Origin: Gammaproteobacteria bacterium
GTDB taxonomy: Bacteria > Pseudomonadota > Gammaproteobacteria > Pseudomonadales > Azotimanducaceae
Length of the DNA stretch: 42,407 nucleotides
Assembly (NCBI GenBank): GCA_028821125.1
Contig: JAPPHD010000054.1
Coordinates: 1-42,407 of the forward strand
Reading direction: 5' to 3'
A program made the translations under genes and the position numbers. Shown here piece after piece: positions 33,753 to 42,175 of the stretch. Each line of letters starts with the position of its first letter. Position 1 is the stretch's first letter. The notes below the pieces were generated by a model that saw only the letters and a list, made by a program, of their open reading frames with translations, was not told the origin of the DNA and did no database searches.

Positions 33753-36194
33753 TCAGCGCCCCTCGCCGCTGAAATTCATGCGCACCGACAGGCCCCAGGT
33801 GAACGGGCGGATGGTGATGTCCGTCTCCCGGAAGCCGACCAGGGTGAACGATCCCGGAACGCCCTCGATGGAGGGCAGTTCCCCGGTCAGGTTGTCGCCG
33901 AACAGGGTGAACTCCCACTGCTTCCAGGCGATGCCCAGGCGCGCGTTCAGCTCGCCATACCCGTTCTGGGTGCCGGCGGCGCCGGCGGTGGCGAAGGCGC
34001 TGCCCGCCTGCTCGGAGCGGTAGCTGTAGTCGCCGCGGACGAAGAATTCGGTGCCCGGATTGATCGGCATCGAGAAATCCGCGAGGACGCTGCCCATCCA
34101 CATGGGAACGTCTGGCATGGGTCCGCCCTTCTCGGCGAGCGGGTCCAGCGACGGATCGGAACCCTCGGGAATGTAGTCCTCGCCGATCTGTGAATCGATG
34201 TAGGTCAGGTTCATGGCAAGCACCAGGTATTCGCTGATCGCCGCGCTCATTTCGAACTCGACGCCTTGGGACTCCACCGAGCCCAGATTGATCACCGAAC
34301 CGTTCAACTGGCAGAGCGGGTTGACGCCGACCTGCGTGTCCTGCCAGTCGGTGTAGAACCAGGCGAGCGCGGTGGTCACCCGTCCATCCCCGAACGTCTG
34401 TTTCCAGCCCAGTTCGTAGGTCCACAGGGAATCCGATAGGTAGCGCTCGGGGGTTCTCGGTGTACCGATGCGCGCCTGTAACTCGGCACGGCAGGCAGGC
34501 GAGTCCGGCAGCGGAAAGTTGGCACCGCCCATGCGGAATCCCTCGGCGGCCGAGGCATAGAACAGGGCGTTGTCGGTGGGCCGGTACTCCAGCTTGAAGT
34601 TGGGCACGACGCCGTCGTCCTTGTTGCCGCCCTCGAGCACGAAGTCGCCGCCAGAAATGAACAGCGGATTGCCCCGGAAGTGGTCCCAGAGTTCGAACTC
34701 GTGCCAGAAGGCCCGCATGCCGACGACCGCGCGCCACTGGTCGGTGAAGTCGTAGGTCGCTTCTCCGAAGAGGGCGAACTCGTCCCGGTCGCGATACGAG
34801 GTGCTCCAGAATATGTAGCCGTCGGGGGAGTTGGGCAGGAGGAGACCGAAGGCCGGGAAAGAGACCGTAGTGTTCTCGCCGGCGAAGAATCGGGTGTTGT
34901 AGTCCTCCCTGCGGTTCGTATAGAAGACGCCGGCGGTGAAATTGGCTTTCCTGTCCCAGGTGGTCTGCAGCCGCGTCTCGTGGGTGATCTCCTCGTTTTC
35001 GGGGGAGTAGTCGCCGGGCATGTAGCGGGGCGCCGGCAGGCCGTTGGCGTCGCTCACGAGGATGCCGAACGCCTCCGTGACGTCCAGGCGCATGGTCATC
35101 TCGTCGACGTAGTAGGAAGTGTTGGACACGGCCCGGAAGCTGTCGTTGATCTGCCAGTCGAACGTGAGGTTCGACAGGGTGAACTTGGTATAAATGCTGT
35201 CCAGTCCGCGGCCGAGGAAGATCGGGTCGTCGTAGTCGTTGCGGTCGCCGTCGAGAGCGGCGACATAAGGCGCACCGATGCCGAAGCTGCGGTACAACTG
35301 GCCTGGGGCCGAAAGCGTACCGGTGTCGCCGGGCGATCTCGGGTGCAGGTAGTTGGTGGCGTCCTGCTTGGTGTTGTCGTGCATGACCGAAGCCGAAATC
35401 GTCAGGCTGTCGGTGGCGAGCAGGGATAGCGCCAGCCGCCCTCCCGTTACCGTTTCGCCGTTGGCATCCTTCTTGACGAGATCGCCCGTGGGGTTCGCGA
35501 ACAGGTCGATTTCGTGGATGTCGATGAAGCCGTCGTTCTCCTCCCGGTAGGCCGAGACGCGCAGGGCAAGCCGGTCGGAAACCGGAATGTTCAGCATGGC
35601 CTCCACATCGAAGTTGCCGCCGCCGAACTCCGTGTCGCTGACGCTCGCCATGACATGCCCGTCGAATCGCTCGAAATCGGGTTTCCGGGTGACGATCTTG
35701 ATCGCTCCGGCGAGGGAGGCGGCGCCGTACAGCGTGCCCTGGGGCCCGCGCAGCACCTCGATGCGTTCCAGGTCGACCAGGCGGGGGTTGCTCATGGTCA
35801 CCGGCGTCTCGTCGATGTAGAAACCGACCGTGTTCTGGCCCACCAGGAAAGCCCCGCTGATGGTCTGGACGCCGCGCAGGCCGACCTCGCGCGGGCCGAG
35901 TTCCGAGGCGGCGCTGCGCTGGCTGGTTGAAAGGCCGGGCACCAGGTTGATGTAATCGTTGAAGTCGCGGATGCCGAAGCGCGTCATCGTGTCCCCGGTG
36001 ATTGACGTGATGCTTACCGAAACGTCCTGAACCGACTGTTCGCGTTTCGAAGCCGTGACGATGATTTCCTCCAGGTAGGTTCCCTGGTCGTCATCGGCGT
36101 TGCCTTCCTGGGCGTTGGCGGTTCCCATCGATCCGATGGCCGATGTGGCCGCCAGGGCCAGGACTACGGACGTGGCAGTTTGTCGAGTGTGCAT
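33753..36194 (-). CDS. TonB-dependent outer-membrane receptor, second
   Basis: An 813-residue receptor. Signal peptide 1-28, TonB-box-like LEEIIVTAS at 41-49, plug domain with LRGVQ and the RIEVLRGPQGTLYGAASLAG segment, then the barrel. Its C-terminus runs a few residues past the last strand (RMNFSGEGR), unusual because the last residue is normally Phe. ATG 36194 follows GGGGAAAG; an upstream GTG in frame adds only five residues. It is 75 bp downstream of the GGT gene on the same strand, and a palindrome lies between. As the last gene of the M19-DUF819-GGT group it probably imports the substrate that these enzymes break down. Confidence 0.92.
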   Translation of the reverse strand: MHTRQTATSVVLALAATSAIGSMGTANAQEGNADDDQGTYLEEIIVTASKREQSVQDVSVSITSITGDTMTRFGIRDFNDYINLVPGLSTSQRSAASELGPREVGLRGVQTISGAFLVGQNTVGFYIDETPVTMSNPRLVDLERIEVLRGPQGTLYGAASLAGAIKIVTRKPDFERFDGHVMASVSDTEFGGGNFDVEAMLNIPVSDRLALRVSAYREENDGFIDIHEIDLFANPTGDLVKKDANGETVTGGRLALSLLATDSLTISASVMHDNTKQDATNYLHPRSPGDTGTLSAPGQLYRSFGIGAPYVAALDGDRNDYDDPIFLGRGLDSIYTKFTLSNLTFDWQINDSFRAVSNTSYYVDEMTMRLDVTEAFGILVSDANGLPAPRYMPGDYSPENEEITHETRLQTTWDRKANFTAGVFYTNRREDYNTRFFAGENTTVSFPAFGLLLPNSPDGYIFWSTSYRDRDEFALFGEATYDFTDQWRAVVGMRAFWHEFELWDHFRGNPLFISGGDFVLEGGNKDDGVVPNFKLEYRPTDNALFYASAAEGFRMGGANFPLPDSPACRAELQARIGTPRTPERYLSDSLWTYELGWKQTFGDGRVTTALAWFYTDWQDTQVGVNPLCQLNGSVINLGSVESQGVEFEMSAAISEYLVLAMNLTYIDSQIGEDYIPEGSDPSLDPLAEKGGPMPDVPMWMGSVLADFSMPINPGTEFFVRGDYSYRSEQAGSAFATAGAAGTQNGYGELNARLGIAWKQWEFTLFGDNLTGELPSIEGVPGSFTLVGFRETDITIRPFTWGLSVRMNFSGEGR

Positions 36195-36241
36195 CTTTCC
36201 CCCTCCCACGGGTTCATCGAGTGCAGAATCCTTTGTTCAAT

Positions 36242-36256
36242 TTTCATGCCATGAAA
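36242..36256. promoter_or_regulatory. Palindrome between the GGT and TonB receptor genes
   Basis: TTTCATG-C-CATGAAA is a perfect 7-bp inverted repeat about the single C at 36249, in the 75-bp gap. It stands 48 bp upstream of the receptor start. Size and symmetry fit a repressor operator for separate control of the receptor. No second copy was noticed. Confidence 0.35.
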
Positions 36257-36269
36257 CGAGTTACACAAG

Positions 36270-37928
36270 TCAGGCGCCCTTGGCAAGGCCGCGGCGCCGG
36301 GGGTCGGCGACTCCCTCTATGGGGCCCGCCGCGGACAGGCGCACGCCATGGATGCTGCCCATGTTCATGTCCTTCGGGGTCACGCGGTACAGGTCGTGGC
36401 CTTTGGCCGCCAGGGCCGTCAGCAGTTGCTCGCTGAAATCTCCCTCGATCTCGATGGCGGTCATGCCAGGGTGCGGATGGCCGAAGCGGGGCGCCGAGAC
36501 CGTCTCGGTCAGCGGCATGCCGTATTCCACGGCGTTCGCCGCCCCCTGCAGCAGGCACTCCATGAGCGAACGGCTGGGCGTCGCCATGACCAGTGCGGGC
36601 TGCCCGTCCCGGAACAGCCAGAGCAGGGTGGAGAATCCCTTGGGCATGTCGGTGAACTTGCGGATGAACGTGGCGCGGTTGAGGATGACGCCGCCGACGT
36701 TGATGCCGGTGCCGAAGGGCTCCGAGGAACTGGAATGGGTGCCGGCCGCAATGTTGCCCTCGGCATCGATGATGGTCAGAGCGCAGGTGGCCGCGGAAAA
36801 ACCCCGGAACGGGCGCGGCGGCCCGGTACGGATTGCCTCGAGTACCTCGGCGGCGTGGTCTGCGGAGACGAACCGCGCCTGGTTTTCCGGGGTGAGGTCG
36901 CGGCCGCGAATCCAGAGTTCCTGGACGAGGCGCACCTGGGTGTGCAGGGCCTCGACGGATTCCGTCGGGCGCCCCATGTCCTTCAGGTCAGCAGCTTCGT
37001 AGACGCGCAGACCGAGCTGGAAGAGGGCGCCGGACACGGGCGCCACCTCGAATCCGCGGTAGGGCGTGCCGCCGGCGTCGCCGGGTTTCCAGGTTGGCGA
37101 GACGTAGGCCTGGTCGAAATTTTTCAGGTCGTCGGCCGTGATACCGCCGCCCCGGCGCTGCACTTCGGCCACGAGATCCCGGGCGAAGGGGCCGGTGTAG
37201 AAATAGTCCGGCCCTTCGTCGCGCAACGCTTTCAGCGTGGCCGCCAGCGCCGGCTGCCTGAGCATGTCGCCGACACCGAGCATGTAGCCGTCCCGGAACC
37301 AGGCATCGCGGCCGGGGCCGGGGAAGCGGCCGATCATCTTGCGGGTTGCCTTGGCGTAGCCCCACAGCATGTGGTCGATGACGAAACCCTCTTCCGCGAA
37401 CACGATGGCCGGCTCGAAGAGGTCTTTCCAGGGCAGCTTGCCCCAGGTGTCATGGCAGGTCTGAAGGCCCCGCACGAAGCCGGGCACCATGGCGCCCCAG
37501 GCTGTCCACGACTTTCGCTCGTCGTAGGGTTCGCTGACCGGCGCCCCGCTCGGAAAGGCGAATAAACCGCCGCCCTGGGCAAGCTGCCCGGTTTCCGCTT
37601 CCCAGAACGCCATGCCGAAGCCGCCGCCCAGGGTGGTCATGGTGGGCTCCAGCACGCATTGGGCGATGGCCGCCGTCATGTACGCATCCGCCGCCGAACC
37701 GCCCCGCTCGAGTGCCCACAGGGCGGCTTCCGTGGCATAGGGGTGGTCGCTCGAAACCATCGTTCGGTTGCCGGTGGCGTATACGTTGGCGAGATTGGCC
37801 TGTATGGGCTTGAGGTCCCGGCGGGCCAGGGCCGCCCAGTCGCGCTTGCCCTTTGCGGCGAGGCGGGGCGCGAACGCCAGGGCGCCGGTTCCGGCGAGGG
37901 TGGAAACGAGCAGGTCGCGGCGGTGCAT
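36270..37928 (-). CDS. Gamma-glutamyltransferase family protein, Tat-type signal
   Basis: A 552-residue GGT-family Ntn-hydrolase. The start RRDLLVSTLAGTGALAF is a twin-arginine signal, so the protein is folded before export to the periplasm. Ten residues before the invariant Gly391-Asn lies Thr381, the expected nucleophile; it is followed by Cys-Ala instead of the usual Thr-His. The large subunit carries the GGSAADAYMTAAIAQCVLEP start and the GGGFGMAFW loop. It would cleave gamma-glutamyl peptides, glutathione conjugates or related amides. It is 57 bp downstream of the DUF819 permease gene. It is clearly divergent from the other GGT in the window. Confidence 0.88.
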   Translation of the reverse strand: MHRRDLLVSTLAGTGALAFAPRLAAKGKRDWAALARRDLKPIQANLANVYATGNRTMVSSDHPYATEAALWALERGGSAADAYMTAAIAQCVLEPTMTTLGGGFGMAFWEAETGQLAQGGGLFAFPSGAPVSEPYDERKSWTAWGAMVPGFVRGLQTCHDTWGKLPWKDLFEPAIVFAEEGFVIDHMLWGYAKATRKMIGRFPGPGRDAWFRDGYMLGVGDMLRQPALAATLKALRDEGPDYFYTGPFARDLVAEVQRRGGGITADDLKNFDQAYVSPTWKPGDAGGTPYRGFEVAPVSGALFQLGLRVYEAADLKDMGRPTESVEALHTQVRLVQELWIRGRDLTPENQARFVSADHAAEVLEAIRTGPPRPFRGFSAATCALTIIDAEGNIAAGTHSSSSEPFGTGINVGGVILNRATFIRKFTDMPKGFSTLLWLFRDGQPALVMATPSRSLMECLLQGAANAVEYGMPLTETVSAPRFGHPHPGMTAIEIEGDFSEQLLTALAAKGHDLYRVTPKDMNMGSIHGVRLSAAGPIEGVADPRRRGLAKGA

Positions 37929-37985
37929 GGCGATGCGGGCTCCGGGGGCGGTATTCAGGAAAGGACGCAGGGCGCGCCGAGGCCC

Positions 37986-39113
37986 TCAACGCAACAATTC
38001 GAACACCCCGGCGCCGAGGAAATTGCCGATCAGGTATCCGAAAATCCCGCAGAGGATTCCCGGCGTGACCAGTTCATGCCACCCGGAGCGCGCCGCGAGC
38101 GCGGCTGCGGTGGGAGGGCCGAGCACGCAGGCGTTGGAGGCAATGGCCACCTCCCGCGCACTGAAGCCGAACAGGCGGCCGAGGCCGAAGGCGACGGCAG
38201 CGTGCACCGCAATGATCACCAGGGCGAAGAGCATGAGCAGGGGCGCCTGGCGCAGCATGGAGACCAGGTCGACGCCGGCGCCGAACACGCCGAAAAACAC
38301 GTACAGCAGCAGCATGCCCAGCGAAAAGTCGCCCTTCAGCGCCTGCATCGGCCGCCGCGCCAGGTTGGCCACCGCGATGGCGATGAGCGTGATTGCGAGG
38401 ATCGAGAAACGCGACTGCCCGGCCAGGTCCGACAGGCCGACGCCGATGGCGCAGACCGCAAGGCTCAGGCCGAGCGCCAGCCCCATATGGGTCAGATCGG
38501 GGCCATCGGCGGCCGCTTGCCGTTCCGTCCGGGCGACCGGCGCGTCCGCGGGCGCTTTCGATGCATCCCAGCGCGCGAACCAGGCAAAGGCGGGCATCAG
38601 CGACAGCAGCATCAGGTAGGACAGGCCCACGCTCGCTTCCGCCCCGAGCACCACGGCGAAGCGGGTCGGATCCTCCAGCCCCACCACTTTCGAGACCGCC
38701 ACGAAGTTCATGCCGCCCCCGGTATAGCCTCCGGTGATCACCGCGGCCGCCTGGGCGGCCACATCGCCAACGGGCACCAGATGGAAAGCCGTGAAAACGC
38801 CCAGTACCGTCCCCCCGGCGGCAATCAGGAAAGCGAACAGCAGGCGCCCGGTCTCCGCAACGATCAGGCGCAGGTCGGCCTTGAACAGCAACAGCGGGAT
38901 GGACACCATCACGAAGTACTCGGTAACGAAAGAATAGCTTGGGGCCTCCCGGGGAATCAGCCCGAGATTGGAAAGCACGAGTGCCGCGAGGATGATCAGA
39001 ACCGGGGCGGAGACACGGCTCGCCCAGGAAAAGCGCTCCGCCCAGCAGCAAACGCCCACAATCGAAAACAGCAGCGCCACCAGGCCCAGGTGATTGTCGG
39101 CGTCGATCAGCAT
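37986..39113 (-). CDS. DUF819 family membrane protein
   Basis: A 375-residue integral membrane protein with about ten segments, matching the DUF819 (YjcL-like) family. Conserved parts are the SIPLLLFKADLR segment near residue 75, the glycine-rich VITGGYTGGGMNFVAVSKVVG (residues about 123-143) and the final GILCGIFGYLIGNFLG. A polar loop at 186-208 divides the two halves. The fold looks like an inner-membrane carrier with inverted halves; substrates are not established. Being between M19 and GGT genes it is a candidate importer for dipeptides or amino acids released in the periplasm. Confidence 0.85.
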   Translation of the reverse strand: MLIDADNHLGLVALLFSIVGVCCWAERFSWASRVSAPVLIILAALVLSNLGLIPREAPSYSFVTEYFVMVSIPLLLFKADLRLIVAETGRLLFAFLIAAGGTVLGVFTAFHLVPVGDVAAQAAAVITGGYTGGGMNFVAVSKVVGLEDPTRFAVVLGAEASVGLSYLMLLSLMPAFAWFARWDASKAPADAPVARTERQAAADGPDLTHMGLALGLSLAVCAIGVGLSDLAGQSRFSILAITLIAIAVANLARRPMQALKGDFSLGMLLLYVFFGVFGAGVDLVSMLRQAPLLMLFALVIIAVHAAVAFGLGRLFGFSAREVAIASNACVLGPPTAAALAARSGWHELVTPGILCGIFGYLIGNFLGAGVFELLR

Positions 39114-39314
39114 TCAACTCTCTCGAGAAGGTTGGCGAACCCGCTCCTGAACGTGGCGTGACCCGGGCTCGGGCACCCGCAACGAGTCAGCCCCGAGCCG
39201 CGCGCCGGCCTATGCGATCGGCTCGGCGCTGCCATGCGGTACTCCGGACGGCTCCCCATTGATTTCGGCTCGCCGTTTTGCGGAATCGTGTCCGGCGGCC
39301 GAACGGGTGAACGA

Positions 39315-40328
39315 TCAGCGCCACACCTGTTCCGCAACCCGCAGGTTGTTGGCGCCGAGCAGGCCCCGTATCGCGTTGTCGTCCCAGCCGAGTTGCACCA
39401 GCCGCTCGGCGATTTCGGGTATTCGCTCCGGCTCCACCATGCGTAGGCCCTTTCCATAGCCTTTCTCGGGCGGAAACAGTTCCGGGTTGTTTTCGACCAG
39501 GTCGTCCAGTTCCGAGGCATCGAATACAAAATCGAGCCCCAGCCCGACATGCTCCGGCCCCACCAGGGAGGCGACGTAGTCGATATGGCGAACGATGGCC
39601 TCCGTGGAATTGTCGTTGTCGCCGAGAAAGAAGCCGATGCCGTTGATGTTGACAACGCCGCCGCTGTTTGCGCAGGCCTCGATCAGGTCGTCCGGGATGT
39701 TGCGCTCGTGGTCCCAGAGCGCGCGCGGGTTGGAGTGGGAGAAGATCACCGGGTCGTTCGAATACTCGATGGCTTCCCGGGCCGTCCGGTAACCGGTGTG
39801 GCTGCAACAGAGCACCATGCCGACCCGCGCCATCTCGTCGATCACGCGCCGCCCGAACCCGGTGAGGCCGGGGTCGTCGTCCTGGCAGCCGCCCCCCAGG
39901 CGGTTGTTGAGGTTGTAGGCGATCAGCATCCAACGGACGCCGAGGGCGTAGTACGGTTCCACCAGCTCTGGCAGGTCGTCCACGGCCACCGCGCCTTCGA
40001 GGTCGAACGCGACGCCCAGCTTTCCCTCCCGCTTGGCGGTGTGGATGTCGCTTACCCTGTTGACCAGCAGGTACCGCTCGGGACGCTGCTTGATCCAGCT
40101 CCGGAACGTGGCCAGCATCTTGAACCCGAAGTGCCAGGGAAACCGGTCGAAGGAGACGTTCAGGCTCACGAACGAAGCACCGCTCTGCCGGTGCCGTTCC
40201 AGTTGGTCAAGGAACTCGACATCGCCGGGGCGCACCGGCATGCAGGCATGGTTGTCCCACACGATGGCATCGGCAAGCAGTTTTCTGGCCCGCTTCGAAT
40301 TGTCGCTGCTCACGGTTTCCGCATTCAT
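39315..40328 (-). CDS. M19 dipeptidase, near-canonical
   Basis: A 337-residue M19 dipeptidase. Metal ligands are mostly present: His27, the bridging Glu111 in DLEG, His177 in CCSHTG, His198 in FSHSN and a late Asp266 in GLGLDF. The Asp of H-x-D is Cys29 (DNHACMP), a change that occurs in a bacterial subgroup. No signal peptide: cytosolic. ATG 40328 follows GGGGAG. It heads the leftward group M19, DUF819, GGT, TonB receptor; a 201-bp gap to DUF819 could hold an internal promoter and contains an 8-bp inverted repeat (39166-39173 / 39192-39199). It should finish dipeptides brought in by the permease. Confidence 0.88.
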   Translation of the reverse strand: MNAETVSSDNSKRARKLLADAIVWDNHACMPVRPGDVEFLDQLERHRQSGASFVSLNVSFDRFPWHFGFKMLATFRSWIKQRPERYLLVNRVSDIHTAKREGKLGVAFDLEGAVAVDDLPELVEPYYALGVRWMLIAYNLNNRLGGGCQDDDPGLTGFGRRVIDEMARVGMVLCCSHTGYRTAREAIEYSNDPVIFSHSNPRALWDHERNIPDDLIEACANSGGVVNINGIGFFLGDNDNSTEAIVRHIDYVASLVGPEHVGLGLDFVFDASELDDLVENNPELFPPEKGYGKGLRMVEPERIPEIAERLVQLGWDDNAIRGLLGANNLRVAEQVWR

Positions 40329-40573
40329 CGCAAAGCTCCCCGGTTATCCCGGATGACTGTTGCTTCCTTCATCACGAAGAACACCGACCCGTACGCCGCT
40401 CGATCATCTTGCCGTGCTCGATGCGGTCGAGGCCGTCAACGCTGCGTTGGCGCCGACATCGCCGCAGTCGCAATCAGTTGCTTCGGTTACATGTTGGTCG
40501 TTCCCCGCACTTGGCGCAACTGGAACGCCGTCACTCAAGAAGTTGATGCCTATCATCCGCATCGAATTCGCCA

Positions 40574-40774
40574 ATGCCCTGGCGGGGGCGGTGCTGGACG
40601 CTGCTTCAAATCAAGGAAATCAAACGTGCGCCCTTCAAAGGTATCGGCAAACCCGAGCCCCTCAAGCACGCGCTCGCCGGGTACTGGTCGAGGCACATCG
40701 ACGGCGAACACAGACTGGTCTACAAGATCGACGCTGCCTCTGTGCTCATCGCGCAATTTCATTATCACTATTGA
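40574..40774 (+). pseudogene. yoeB: YoeB-type toxin gene, 5'-truncated
   Basis: The last 47 or so residues align without gaps to the Txe/YoeB ribosome-dependent RNase: [22 protein letters not shown] and the terminal FHYHY keep the catalytic Glu, Arg and His. The first 30 or so residues, including the W-x-x-x-W-x-x-Y helix, are missing. The frame is closed by TGA at 40544-40546, and the possible ATG 40574 adds only unrelated residues. No YefM antitoxin reading frame is found in 40329-40573. Probably a dead remnant. If translated, the loss of the N-terminal dimer region should make it inactive. Confidence 0.75.
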
Positions 40775-40909
40775 TTGAATGGTGAGACCACTCCCTGCGG
40801 CACCGATGCGTGAGTCGGCTGAGGGGCCGCCACCTGAATTGCGTCATGTTGCTATGCGGCGCCTGGCGGTGCTCTTCCATTTGCCCAGTTGGTTCAACCC
40901 GAGTCGACC

Positions 40910-42130
40910 ATGCACTACAGCAACGATCGTATTCTTGTCACCCATGTCGGCAGCCTGCCGCGATCGCCGGCGCTGCTCGACATGCTGGGCAGGATGGAGG
41001 CCGGTGAGGTCGTCGACCGCGGCGAGTTCCGCTCAGAGGTGCTCGCCGGGCTCAGGGAAGCGGTGCGCGAGCAGGCGGCGGCTGGAATCGACATCGCCGG
41101 GGACGGCGAACTGCCGCGCATAGGCTTTTCCTTTTACGCAAAAGACCGGATGACGGGTTTCGGTGGGGAGGCCCAACGCGGCACAGTCACGGATTTCGCC
41201 AAGTTCCCGGGCTATGCGGAACTGGTGGTCAGCCGTTCCGCCGGGCAGTCCAACGCCGGCAAGTCCGCATCGGTATGGGCGACCCCGGAATGCGTGGACG
41301 AAGTGCGCTACGACCCGGAATTGGCCCAGGCCCGGGAGGAACTCGACCTGTTCGAGGACGCCCTCAAGGCCGAAGCGGAGGCGAGCGGCAATTTCACGGG
41401 CACCTTCGTAACGGCCGTCACGCCGGGCATCCTGGCCACCACGCTGCTGCGCAATCCCGAAAACCCGGCGTATGCGCGCGACGAGGACTACGTCTTCGCC
41501 CTGGCCCGGGAACTGCGGCGGGAATACGAATACATCGTCTCCCGCGGCCACATCCTGCAGCTCGATGCCCCGGACCTGGCGCTCGAGCGGCAGATCCTGT
41601 TTGTCGACCGGCCCCTGGAGGAATTCCAGGAGCGCATGGAAGTGCATGTAGCCGCGCTGAACGAAGCGCTGGAAAACATACCCAGGGACAAGGTCCGAAT
41701 GCACGTCTGCTGGGGCAACTGGGACGGGCCGCACAGCGACGATGTCGATCTGGAAGCGATCCTGCCCATCATCTACAAGGCCGAGGTGGGCGGCCTGTCG
41801 CTGGCCTGCGCGAACCCCCGGCACGCCCACGACAACACCTATGAAACCTTCGTCGTGCTCGACGGCACCATCGAGTTCCGGGTCGGTCCCGAGGGGGAGG
41901 AAAAGGTGACGCTCGGAAAATGGGACACCTTCTCATGCCCGCCAGGCGCCTACCGGGGATTCCGGAACGTGGGGGAGGACAACGCCGTTCTGCTCACCGT
42001 GATCACCGGAGCAGTGGATGCGCGTGACGATGTCTGCGTACCTCCCAGCGTCGGCCGGGAGATCGACGATCGCTTCGGTGGCGAGGTGCTCGACGCCTTC
42101 AGGAAGCTCGCGAAGTTCAACGAGGAATAG
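40910..42130 (+). CDS. MetE-like methyltransferase barrel fused to a cupin
   Basis: A 406-residue chimera. Residues 1-305 are a cobalamin-independent methionine synthase-like barrel (THVGSLPR start, GDGE, TAVTPG, HVCWGN with zinc-type His265 and Cys267). The family then expects E-x-x-N-P-R-H-x-H, but here the Glu is Ala299, and after ANPRHAH the sequence becomes a cupin: H305-x-H307-x4-E312-x6-G319 is a complete cupin motif 1, followed by a motif 2 with PPG (344-346) where the His is Arg349. The MetE C-terminal third with the last zinc Cys (TDCG) is gone. ATG 40910 is the natural start. Its methyltransferase activity is doubtful; a new function is possible. Confidence 0.85.
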   Translation: MHYSNDRILVTHVGSLPRSPALLDMLGRMEAGEVVDRGEFRSEVLAGLREAVREQAAAGIDIAGDGELPRIGFSFYAKDRMTGFGGEAQRGTVTDFAKFPGYAELVVSRSAGQSNAGKSASVWATPECVDEVRYDPELAQAREELDLFEDALKAEAEASGNFTGTFVTAVTPGILATTLLRNPENPAYARDEDYVFALARELRREYEYIVSRGHILQLDAPDLALERQILFVDRPLEEFQERMEVHVAALNEALENIPRDKVRMHVCWGNWDGPHSDDVDLEAILPIIYKAEVGGLSLACANPRHAHDNTYETFVVLDGTIEFRVGPEGEEKVTLGKWDTFSCPPGAYRGFRNVGEDNAVLLTVITGAVDARDDVCVPPSVGREIDDRFGGEVLDAFRKLAKFNEE

Positions 42131-42175
42131 CGCAACTGGTATCGGTGTGAGATCAGGTATTACCGGTGGTCCCGT

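Noticed and set aside
39166-39199. 8-bp inverted repeat as terminator between M19 and DUF819 genes
   Set aside because: The loop is 18 bases and no T-run follows on either strand; it is mentioned only as a weak structure.
40329-40573. YefM-type antitoxin upstream of the YoeB fragment
   Set aside because: None of the three forward frames shows YefM-like residues, and the frame before the toxin is closed by TGA at 40544.
40775-40909. SAM or cobalamin riboswitch upstream of the MetE-like gene
   Set aside because: No conserved core such as the cobalamin box or SAM-I helices could be recognised in the 135 bases.
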